Source of the DNA: Amoebidium appalachense
Lineage: Eukaryota; Ichthyosporea
Length of the DNA: 64,000 nucleotides
Direction of reading: 5' to 3'
NCBI GenBank assembly: GCA_963693365.1
Contig: CAVNZM010000011.1
Span: 6,200,001-6,264,000 of the forward strand
Shown: positions 1-11,256 of the stretch, piece after piece
How positions within the stretch are numbered: position 1 is the stretch's first letter
Layout of the letters: each line of letters begins with the position of its first letter
The notes under the pieces: model-generated
What the model was told of the DNA's origin: nothing
What the model saw: the letters and a program-made list of their open reading frames with translations, nothing else
Databases searched by the model: none
Position numbers and translations under genes: made by a program

Positions 1-96
1 GTGTGTGTGTGTGAGGAGGGTGGAGTAGTGTGTGTGTGTGTGTGTGTGTGTGCATGTGTGTGTGTGCGCTTGTGTGTGTGTGTGTGTGTATGTGAT
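1..96. repeat. (GT)n microsatellite
   Basis: Interrupted GT dinucleotide array at the left edge of the window. It is followed by an interrupted G-tract at about 129-182. From there to 1105 I see no gene; that stretch is mixed sequence with a short TTTTTA-like run near 385 and a GGT run near 940. Confidence 0.9.
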
Positions 97-126
97 TGAT
101 ATGGTGTATGCACGTGTGTGAACACA

Positions 127-167
<41 letters not shown>

Positions 168-1105
168 GGGGGGGGGGGGGGGAGTTGTAGTACCCTCCTG
201 CATTACTGTATTCGTGTATATCAGATCTACCTTTATTGCATGCCCACAAGATGCACAGCATCGTTCGGCAAATACACACATTCGATGTCGACAATTCTCC
301 AAGCACATGCAATAAGCAAAGGCTAAAAACATGACCCATTTTACAGAGAGGACTGGCATCCAGAATCATATATATATACATGATTTTTATTTTTATTTTT
401 ATTTTTCCCGTCAGGTTTCAATCCTGTACATGTGGAGGTTAATCATTGAATTATTCCCGCTTGAGAAAGCTATTCTCTTGCACCACGAACAAACACACGT
501 ACCCTACTAGCTACACTATTCTGCAGTAGCCAGCCGCACACCCTATAACACACCACGAACCAATGCAACTACTAAACCAAACGTTGGGCGCTTTCTCTCT
601 CACTCTTTTTTTTTCTTTTTCTAGCCCTGGTTTTTTGCTCGACGTCTTCTGCACATATCCCCTCCTGTCTATTGAGACAACTTGGACCACCGTGAAATTT
701 CATCAAACCAGTTCTGTTTCACATGTCTTCCTCCAGATGTGCACGATGTTGCTCTTTATAAGGAATATGGCATTTTGGCAGAACACTCGAAGTTGCAAAA
801 CTTGGACGCTGCAAACGGAATAATGAATATGGTCAGAGGTCAAATAAATCTTTTTCCTTTTCAATTTTTTTTTTCCCTGCCGTTGGTGTGCGTGTGCATG
901 CCACGGTGTGTGGTGAGTGTGAGTTGTGAGTTGTGTGCGGTGGTGGTGGTGGTGGTGATGGTTTTTGCGCCCTGATTGAACCGTCTATCCCACATGATTA
1001 CAAAGCCACATATGTAGCCATACTCGGCAAGTATCTGTATACATCAAAGGTGACAAAAACAACAGGGGAAAGGGCCAACAAAAAGAGAGAAAACAAAAAG
1101 CAAAG

Positions 1106-1178
1106 CGCCCAACGTGGGGCTCGAACCCACGACCGCGAGATTAAGAGTCTCGCGCTCTACCGACTGAGCTAGCCGGGC
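1106..1178 (-). tRNA. tRNA-Lys (CTT), copy 1
   Basis: A 73-nt cloverleaf on the minus strand. The 7-bp acceptor stem (GCCCGGC with GTTGGGC, using G-U pairs) ends in discriminator G. The D arm is GCTC/GAGC, the anticodon arm is CGAGA-CTCTTAA-TCTCG with anticodon CTT, the variable loop is CGGTC, and the T arm is GTGGG-TTCGAGC-CCCAC. The internal A box (TAGCTCAGTCGG) and B box (GGTTCGAGCCC) match the polymerase III consensus. A T5 terminator follows the 3' end. There is no intron and no encoded CCA, as expected for a nuclear gene. It decodes AAG. Confidence 0.97.
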
Positions 1179-1431
1179 GATGTTCGACCTAACCACGACC
1201 ACCTCAGGCTGGCAAGGGAGAGCATGATTCCACAAGAAAAGTGTTATTTTCGCGTTGTACCCTCTTGGCAATTGCCACAACAGTGCCATCACCGCTATAT
1301 GATAGGTCCATGATAACTGTGAACCGGACAGGTCTACATATGCCAGTCTCCGAACCGATATAAGGTGTCTTCAATCCTCACTCACATGCCGAAGCGCAAG
1401 TGTGCAAAAATCAAGATCTCCCTACCGATGG

Positions 1432-1433
<2 letters not shown>

Positions 1434-1466
<33 letters not shown>
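1434..1466. repeat. (TA)n microsatellite
   Basis: About 16 TA units between tRNA-Lys copies 1 and 2. No role is evident. Confidence 0.9.
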
Positions 1467-1469
<3 letters not shown>

Positions 1470-1583
1470 AAAAAAGTTGCCCACAACGACGTCGACAATC
1501 GACAAATTGAAAAATCCTTCGAGCCACCTATGTAAAAAAAAAGGAAGAAGGGCAGAAAGAAAGGACCAAAACAAAAAAGGAAG

Positions 1584-1656
1584 CGCCCAACGTGGGGCTC
1601 GAACCCACGACCGCGAGATTAAGAGTCTCGCGCTCTACCGACTGAGCTAGCCGGGC
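1584..1656 (-). tRNA. tRNA-Lys (CTT), copy 2
   Basis: Identical over all 73 nt to the copy at 1106-1178, with the same anticodon CTT and intact A and B boxes. The 3' flank on the minus strand carries a T6 terminator. Confidence 0.97.
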
Positions 1657-1977
1657 GATGCTGATCCGGCTTATGCTTGTTAAACAATCGGAAAACCCAC
1701 ATCATTACATAGACATGTTCAATATCTTTTCACCGAGACTTTAGTATAGAACATCTACACACCGAAAGTACCGCAAGAATGGCCCTCATACATAAAAAAA
1801 GCCCAGTCAATTATTCAACATAGCCCTGAAACACCATTTTTATATTCTCGTGCTGAACCACAGTGCTATGAGGTACCCATTTCATGGTTCCAACTGCAGG
1901 CTGAGGCTCACGCATGTCGTGAAAAATGCAGGGGAATTCACAAGAAAACACGCTGACATAATCGTTGCAATAAAACT

Positions 1978-1978
<1 letters not shown>

Positions 1979-2042
<64 letters not shown>
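1979..2042 (+). repeat. Very long G homopolymer
   Basis: An almost uninterrupted run of about 60 G on the plus strand, among the longest pure tracts in the window. More G-tracts follow at about 2141-2169 and 2191-2215, separated by copies of the motif AAGTGAACAGCAAAA. Read on the minus strand, which carries NAA60, these are C-tracts. The separators look like local duplications with the G-tract as a repeat boundary. Confidence 0.9.
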
Positions 2043-2043
<1 letters not shown>

Positions 2044-2072
2044 AGAAAAAAGTGAACAGCAAAAGGGGGGGG

Positions 2073-2139
2073 GTTTTGAATGCGTCAAAAAGTACGAAGT
2101 ACACAAGAACAAACGGATAACACGATGCAGAATGCAAAA

Positions 2140-2140
<1 letters not shown>
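2073..2140 (-). repeat. SINE-like repeat, type B fragment
   Basis: Tail portion of the dispersed repeat described at 8473-8788. On the plus strand a G-tract runs into TTTGAATGCGTCAAAAAG and then a second G-tract. The element is cut off at about 70 bp, and both of its ends are G-tracts. Confidence 0.7.
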
Positions 2141-2170
<30 letters not shown>

Positions 2171-2260
2171 AGAAGAAAGTGAACAGCAAAAGGGGGGGGG
2201 GGGGGGGGGGGGGGGAGAAGAAAATGAACAGCAAAACAATAAGAGAGGGGAAAAAAGAAG

Positions 2261-2333
2261 CGCCCAACGTGGGGCTCGAACCCACGACCGCGAGATTAAG
2301 AGTCTCGCGCTCTACCGACTGAGCTAGCCGGGC
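2261..2333 (-). tRNA. tRNA-Lys (CTT), copy 3
   Basis: Identical cloverleaf to copies 1 and 2, with anticodon CTT and a T6 terminator on the minus strand just after the 3' end. It lies 3' of the last assembled NAA60 exon (2527), so it may be in the NAA60 3' intron or outside the gene. Confidence 0.97.
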
Positions 2334-2526
2334 GATGACGACCGGCCCCAATAGTGAAAACTGACCCAAACTGCAATTCCCATTCCAGAAACCTCAACAA
2401 GGAATAACATACGAGGCACGGTACAGTGATCATGGCCAGCCCGGGCACTCACTACCACGGACACACCCGTTCACACACACACACACGAACACACGCGCCT
2501 CCACGGGGGGGGGGGGGGGGGATTAC

Positions 2527-3651
2527 CCTGGGGTGGCAGGAATCGGCGGGGGAAAGAGTGTGAAGTCGATGCCAACATCACTCCAAAAGGCAAAACGTCA
2601 AAACTCATCAACTGATGTTGCTGTAACGAGGGATTAGGAACCGCATGATGAAATTGTTGGGAACATTGCGCACTTTTCATTTCTCCTTCATTTTCAAAAA
2701 AAAAACTTCCCGGAGGGGAGGGGAGGGGAGGAGTGAGGATTCTCGAGGAGGGTTGGGATGGTGGAGGGGGGGGGGTATGCGTGAAAGGGTTGGAATTATG
2801 GAGGAGGAGACACCAAAAGACAAAACACAAGTGTTCCAAAAATACAAACACCAGAAATCAAGCCTCAAAAAATAAGAATAAAAGGGGGGGAAAGGCACAA
2901 GATTACTGGAACAGAACCAATAAATGGGGGGAGGGGTGTGTGTGTGGGGGGGGGGGGGGGGGGAAGGGGGGAGGGGGAGGGTTAAGAATGCGTCATAAGA
3001 GAACGAAGTCCCCATTCATACAGGGCAAACACAAAGCAGAGTGCAAAGCACACATAAAGAGTATGCATAATATGCAGAGTCCATCCTCAGAGGGGGAAGG
3101 GAAGAGGGGGGGAGGCGGGAGGGGAGAGGGGGGGGGGGAGGAGGGGGGAATCAGATAAGAGAGAGGATTTGTTACCGACCAGTAGCGATAGGGTGGTCGT
3201 CCCCCGTTGATGTACTTGACGTAGGTTAGCCCATCCTGCCTACCCCCATCTAGGCGGTAATAGTGTGGGTGGGTGCGGTGTGCCACAAACCCATGTGTCT
3301 CGTAGAAGCGGCAGGCGGGGGTGTTGGTGGATAGAACGTGGAGATATATGGCCTGATGGGAAGGGAGATAGTTGGTGAGGATGGGTGAGACAAGTTCATT
3401 TAATGACTGTGTTGGCATTTCTCGGATATCGCATTACTTGAAACATATCAAGAGACCTGTCCGCACCCGGGGGCAGGGGGCTTCGTCTTCCCTTTTTTCT
3501 CCCTCTCTTTTTTTTGTCCTTTCTTCCGCCCGATCAAGAGAGAGAGGGGGGGGGGGGGGGGGAATAGAATGTGTTATGAGTGTTATGTGTAAGTACGAAG
3601 TACACATCCATAACGGATAACATACTGCAAAGCGCACAAACTACACACCAA

Positions 3652-3697
<46 letters not shown>

Positions 3698-4174
3698 TGA
3701 ATGCGGAACACAGTACGAAGTACGCATACACGATGAGAAGCATGGTGCAGGACACATGCAAAGGCAAACATTCAAGTATGCAGGGGGGGGAGGGGAGGGG
3801 ATAAATGCATGAGACATACCAAGACACAACAAAAACCCAAACCAAAAAGCAACCAGGGTAGACATCGAACCTGCGACTCCCTGCTTCCCCGAATGATAAT
3901 AGGGAAGGGGGGAGAAGGGGGGAGAAGGGGGGGGGGGGGGGGGGGGGGGGGGGTATATACCTGACACTTGATGGAGGCAGAATCAGAGGAGATGGGGGGC
4001 TGATCTGGGTGGATGGAGCTACCCTCCAGATGGGATAAAAATAGCGCCAATAGCTGGCTACCTGGGTCGGGCCAAGAAATCAGTTTGTGTTCAGAAAACA
4101 AAGTACCCCGTTGAGATATTTTGGTGTAAAAAGAGAATCGAGGGAGAGGGAAGGGGAACACGCGGGATGGTGGT

Positions 4175-4206
<32 letters not shown>

Positions 4207-5788
4207 ATATCAAGTCATTGACTGATGAGACACAACCTGAAGGGATTACCCTTCACCGATCTCATCAACAATACAATGAGCAACAGAAACAAAAGAATGA
4301 AGGAAGAGAAACAAAACAAAGAAAAGCAAAACAAAAAAATGACGCCCAACGTGGGGCTCGAACCCACGACCGCGAGATTAAGAGTCTCGCGCTCTACCGA
4401 CTGAGCTAGCCGGGCTGATGATAGCAGGACCGGTCCCAGAAAATCACGTGGCAATTTCAGCATTCACACTACAAAATAGAGCAAACAGCACGTTCACGAC
4501 GGACAAGGTGTTTTGCAAACATGTGCCGGGGGTGTGGGTGTGGGTGTGGGTGAAAGTGGGGGCGGGAATCCAATCATGTCAGGCCATCGAAATGTATGGC
4601 CGAAAGTGCACGCATATGCAGGTTGCACCCATGGGCAAGAATCAAGGAGGGGAAGGGAGGGGTGTAAGGAGTGGGTTCGGCGGTTGTAATAGTGCAAAAA
4701 AAAAGTTAACGACACCATCACCATGGCAAAAGAAGGGAATTATCAGCCAACGAAAGTAAGAACCAAAAAGGAAAAAGAATCGCCCAACGTGGGGCTCGAA
4801 CCCACGACCGCGAGATTAAGAGTCTCGCGCTCTACCGACTGAGCTAGCCGGGCTTGTGTCCACTCGGATGGGCCTCACAAAAAACCGAAAAAAGAAGGGA
4901 ACCGTACCTTATCTGACCGAGAATGGGAAAAAGGACGACACAATCATGACGGAAAAAAGCTGAACGATCAGCCAACGATAATAAGAGCCAAAATTAAAAA
5001 TAATCGCCCAGGGAACCGTACCTTATCTGACCGAGAATGGGAAAAAGGACGACACAATCATGACGGAAAAAAGCTGAACGATCAGCCAACGATAATAAGA
5101 GCCAAAATTAAAAATAATCGCCCAACGTGGGGCTCGAACCCACGACCGCGAGATTAAGAGTCTCGCGCTCTACCGACTGAGCTAGCCGGGCTGATGCCAA
5201 CAAGGCCGGCCCAAAAGAATCGGCGGAAATTATAGCTGTGCCAATTGAGTGTACTGCAAAAAACACAAACGACGGATACCATGCAAACAATGTGCCCCCC
5301 CCGGGAGGGGGGAGGGGGAGGGGGGGGGGGGGGGATAGTATTACAATAAACATCAACGACACCATGATGAAAAAAAGGAGCTATCGGCTAAGGAAGTCTC
5401 TATCCCCGCCCCCTCCCCTCCGGGGGGGGGGGGGGGGGATAGTATTACAATAAACATCAACGACACCATGATGAAAAAAAGGAGCTATAGGCTAAGGAAG
5501 TCAGAGCAAAAAAGAAAAAGATTCGCCCAACGTGGGGCTCGAACCCACGACCGCGAGATTAAGAGTCTCGCGCTCTACCGACTGAGCTAGCCGGGCTGAT
5601 GTCTATGCAAAGGGCCCAAAACAATCGGCAGAAAAACATTCCACTATCCAGTCCTTTACGCTGCGGTGCGTACGGGTTCAAAGTGCGTCACAGGGAAGGG
5701 CAAAGCGATCCACGAAGGATAACACAATGCAAATATTTTTTCATTTCTTTTCTCTTTTTTTTTTTTTTGTTTTTTGTTGTTGTTGTTG

Positions 5789-5846
<58 letters not shown>

Positions 5847-5926
5847 GAAGAGCAGGTTTGAAGGGCACATTTCAAACGGCCAACACAATGCAGACATTTC
5901 AAAATGCGAGCAGAGTACGTCAAAAT

Positions 5927-5957
<31 letters not shown>

Positions 5958-6373
5958 GACTTCAAATCGTTCAGAAGATACTGGCTGTCATGATAAAAAT
6001 GTGGCCGAAAAAACAGCGCAACTTGCACAGTTCACTCACCAAGGAGTGTGTGTCATGAAGGGGTGTGTACATACGTGTGTGGGTTGGGGGGACGGGGGGG
6101 ACGGGGGGGAGGGAGGGGAACACAACAAAAGTTGAACAAAATCACAGGGGATGTCTCGGCCAATAAAAGTATGAGCCAAAAAGAAAAAGAATCGCCCAAC
6201 GTGGGGCTCGAACCCACGACTGCGAGATTAAGAGTCTCGCGCTCTACCGACTGAACTAGCCGGGCTTGTGTCCTCTCGGATGGGCCTATTAAAAAACCGA
6301 AAAAGAAGGGAACGGGAAATGAATTCAAACTGTGCAGCATACAGCAATCGGAGAACAGAGTGTTTCGGAACGC

Positions 6374-6423
<50 letters not shown>

Positions 6424-7878
6424 TGAATGCGGAACACGGTATGAAGTATGCATACACGATGAGAAGCATGGTGCAGGACACATGCTAAGGCAAACATTCA
6501 AGTATGCAACATCAGCCATGCGGACAGTATGCGTCATAAGCAGAGCCCATCCTCAGGGAGGGCCCAAGTGGGGGGGGGGGGGGGGGGGGGGGGAGGAGAT
6601 GTATGCATTACCGAACGGGAAGAACGGAGGCAGAGACGAAAAGTGGCAAACCCAACGGTTTAAAAGTAACCGAGTAAATGTGCAGCCAACAAGCCCTGCG
6701 TGTGAATCACGGCGTGCGTACTGGTTGTAGTTGAAGTACACGGTATGATGGAAAAGAAAATGCAGGCAAGAACGAAAGTTGTTATGCTAAGTAATCACGT
6801 GTGTGTGTGGTGTGCGTGTGTCAGTGGGGGGGTTTGAATGCGTCAAAAAGTATGAAGTACACAAGAACAAACGGATAACACGATGCAGAATGCAAGCCAT
6901 ACATAAAGAGTATGCATAATAAGCAGAGCCCATCCTCAGGGGGGGGGCACGTCATCCACAGTACCCGAGTTTCGACCTATTCACCTCGTTAACGAAACCC
7001 AACTCAGATACTGTTCCACTTGAACATGGGTAGGTCACCCATCTTGATAGAGGAATGCACAACCCGAAAATGCATGCATGTACAACACACGCCAACAATT
7101 AACAAAGGGGAAAAAGAGAAAAAAAAGAAAAGAAAAAAAGAAAAAAAAGGGCAAGAGTTGAAGACAAAGACAATATATTAGCCGGGGGGTAAAAGAACTC
7201 GCCCAACGTGGGGCTCGAACCCACGACCGCGAGATTAAGAGTCTCGCGCTCTACCGACTGAGCTAGCCGGGCTGTGGAAACTTTGGCCCGTTCCAACTAC
7301 AGCGAAAAAAACGTAATAAGTTGACACAGGTTTACTCGCGAATAGAGCACAACTACTGTATATGGAAGGTTTCGCAACAAAAAAAAATTGCAACCTACGC
7401 TTCTTGTGTTCCCAAAGGAAGTAAGGCATACTCGGAAAAAAACAAGGTGAGATATTGCAGAGAGAGCTCAATCGTCGGAGTAACAACTGAGAAAGGGCTG
7501 CAAGATGAAGCCCACCAAGAACTTACACCCAAGGATGTGCTAAAAGGGAAAAAAGAAGACCGGGGAATAGAATTGAAACAACCAAAAACCACACCCGAAA
7601 ATGAACAGAGTAAAGAGCAAGCAGCAACAACAACAAAACAAAACAAAAAAAAAATCGCCCGATGCGAGACTTGAACTCGCGACCCTGGGATTAAAAGTCC
7701 CATGCTCTACCGACTGAGCTAACCGGGCTCAGATATTTTCGCTAGGCATCGTCAAATCATAATCCAGAACGGAAGAATTGATTTAAGGTCACCGAAACAG
7801 TCCCAAGAATACCATTACCTCGACGTTAGGAATCGGAAAGAACAAAACAACAACGAGAAAGAACCACCATTCGAACAA

Positions 7879-7917
<39 letters not shown>

Positions 7918-8221
7918 AGGAATGCATCAACAGGTATATACGGCTATAGAAACAGAGACTACTGGTTATAAGGCAAAACAAAAGATACCATAGCCAAAAC
8001 AAAAACAAACACAAAAAAAGCACCCATGTGCCAGGCAGAAATTAAATAGCTAAGAAGAGCCCATCGTCAGCGGGATTCCTATGCCTCTACAAAACAACGG
8101 GTTTCGATTCTTCGACCTCGCCCTAAAAACGCTGGGTTACTCAAGCAGCAGCAATCCAAAAACGCACCACCAGGAGGGACAGGGGTGGGTGAGCAAGTGC
8201 GGAGGAGGAGGAAACGCGGGG

Positions 8222-8256
<35 letters not shown>

Positions 8257-8919
8257 TGAATGCGTCAAAAAGTACGAAGTACACAAGAACAAACGGATAA
8301 CACGATGCAGAATGCAAGCCATACATAAAGAGTATGCATAATAAGCAGAGCCCATCCTCAGGGGGGGCCCACGTCATCCACAGTACCCGAGTTTCGACCT
8401 ATTCCCCTCGTTAACGAAACCCAACTCAGATACTGTTTCACTTGGACAGGGGGGGGGGGGGGGGGGGGGGGGTTTGAATGCGGAACACAGTACGAAGTAT
8501 GCATACACGATGAGAAGCATGGTGCAGGACACATGCAAAGGCCAAAATTCAAGTATGCAACATCAGCCATGCGCACAGTATGCGTCATAAGCAGAGCCCA
8601 TCCTCAGGGAGGGCCCAAGTCATCAATTGCGTCTGAGTTTCGACCCCTTAGCCCGCGTATATACGACGCTCCAACTCAGACAGCAGCATCAACTGAACTT
8701 GGGTGGGTCAACCCGTCTTGATCAAAGACGAGCAGGGTTGCTTATGCAAGCAAGGTGAGCAAAACGGTGAAGATGTGTGTGCAAACTAATGGGGGGGGGG
8801 GGGTCAAAAGGGGTTACTGGCAGAGCACGAATTACACATTCAAATAGCATATTTTGCAAGCACAACGGAGTATGCACCGCTGGGGGGAGGGGGGGGGGAC
8901 GGGAGAGGGAGGGGGGAGG

Positions 8920-8951
<32 letters not shown>

Positions 8952-9734
8952 ATTGCACACACCCAAACCCTGGCGACGGTAGGTGGTCGAAACACCAAGT
9001 GTCATCAGATAGGCAGCCCACCTATCACCGAGCTCGAAGGAGAGTCCGAGAATGTCTGAATCCTGTTGTGGCCCCAAAAGAAATCGTGTCACTTAAATAT
9101 TTAAAATATAAAAATGACAGATATAGTTTTGCGTGTGTAATAAATGGCCCCGGTGTGGGCCCTATATAAAAGAGCCTAGATGGTGATTTTGTGAAAAAGA
9201 TGCCGATATAAACTTTTTCAGCTGCAATGCAACAGCGTGAAACGATTGCAATATTACGTGTTGCTCGCAATCATCTCAAACTAATTCAGTAAGCGGAAGA
9301 CTAATAATAATAGCATACCCGCTGCTGTGGTATTCTTGTATCCCTTCCCAAGATCAACCTTATCACGATTTGCGACCGATTTGTCAGCATATATGCATTT
9401 GCGGTAATCCTCATCCCCCCCTCTTCCCCCTCCCCCCAACATAAACACCAAAAGAATCAAAATACAAACACCCCCATTACCAGCATCACCACCACCGACG
9501 ACCTTTCCCCACCCCTCCTGCCGCCCCGCCCACTCCCCATTCCCACTACATCCTCCCCCCTGCCCTCTTCAGTGCCCAGCACACACTCGTGCATGTGCGC
9601 GCCCACGCATGCACGTGCAAGCGGACGTGCACGCACCCACGCACACACACGCACGCACACACATACGCACACACACACGTGCACGCACACAGACGCGCGC
9701 GCACACACCCGCACACACACCCGCACACACATAC

Positions 9735-9776
<42 letters not shown>

Positions 9777-9798
9777 TGTGCGCGCACACACATACCCA

Positions 9799-9893
<95 letters not shown>

Positions 9894-10477
9894 AACACAC
9901 ATCCACAAACACAAAGAAAGAAGGGGGAAAAAAAGAACTAAACAGCAAGAATGAAACATTCCCTCACGCATATGTGATATACCCTGGGGTTTAAAGGTAC
10001 GCACCTCGGGGTGCCACCGCGACTCTGGCATGAGTTCTGCGACAAGCAGACCGACAATGCACCCGTTTGTGTCTGTTGCGGCGAGGGTGAAGTAGCGGTC
10101 CGAAACAGAGGTTACATCCGAGAAATACTGCTGGTTATACCTGTAAAAATACAGTCGGTAAGTAGGAATATTGCTGTTTTTACGTGTGTATTGCCAATCC
10201 AGAATAATAATATCGTACGTGACAGTATGTTAAGTAGATATGCTTTTGATTGATGTGCATGTGTTTGTATTTATGTAAATATCGTATCTAGGTATGGGGT
10301 ACTTTCGTGAGGCGGACTAAGAGGGAATGGCAGCTTGTTTCCCACAAAATCGAAGAAGAAACCTCCATTCAACACAGCGGTGGCATATTTATCTTCTTTT
10401 CCCCCTTATGATGGGAATGGTTGGCGCAGGGGGAGGAGGAGGGCCAGCGGGGGGGGGGGGGGGAGGGGGGAGGGGGG

Positions 10478-10517
<40 letters not shown>

Positions 10518-11140
10518 TGCAGTGCACAGTACGATTTACAGGTTGACAACGGGCAAAGAAGGAATACGGATATGTCAAAAAAGTGCACGCAAACCAAGAA
10601 AGGAACACAAATCGAACTGATTCTGAGCAAGGGCTTGGGGTTCGGTATGCAGTTTGAAGTGCAAACTGGGTTACGAATCCCATAGTGGCAAAAGTCATGC
10701 GACACGAAGACCATATCTGGACCGGGGATGCAGGAGGGGTGGGAGGGTGGGGAAGGTTGAGAGGGGGTAAGGGTGTTTACAGTGGAAGAGAGGGGAGGTG
10801 GGAGGGAATGGAATCCAATGCGCAGCAAGAAGTGTTAATAAGGGCCTGGTGCACTAGATACAAAACTACACAACATTTGACATCCAGAAGATGTGCATAA
10901 ACAACAGAATTCTACCACTTGGAAAGCGGTGTCTTGGGTAGAGTGTTGGCATGCTCGGACCAGAGAAAACAAAGGTACCACGAGTATCACCGAAAACAGC
11001 TTCAAGTGTGTTAGCGCAAAACAGCTTCCAGCGTGTTTACACAGCCCATGGGGACAAGAAGAGGCGAAAAAAGTGTCCGTGAAAAGGAAAGCAAAGTGAA
11101 GGGGGAATGGGAAGAGGGGGCGGGGGGGGGGGGGGGGGGG

Positions 11141-11182
<42 letters not shown>

Positions 11183-11221
11183 TGGCTGAGGGAGAAAGGC
11201 GGGGGGAAAGAAGGCGCGGGG

Positions 11222-11256
<35 letters not shown>

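Noticed and set aside
1-120. Telomere or subtelomere at the left edge
   Set aside because: The sequence is plain (GT)n. No TTAGGG- or TTTAGGG-type repeats are present anywhere in the window.
1811-2239. Poly-Pro and poly-Gly ORFs next to G-tracts
   Set aside because: A homopolymer G or C stays open in every frame. The same artefact recurs across the window and has no protein-family support.
4897-5502. CRISPR-like direct repeats in the tRNA array
   Set aside because: The repeats are eukaryotic tRNA genes and tandem duplications with unequal, non-spacer-like intervals.
9457-10031. VCVCVC / THTHTH ORFs over (GT)n or (CA)n arrays
   Set aside because: Translation of dinucleotide repeats. Only 10005-10140 within this stretch is a real NAA60 exon, in a different frame.
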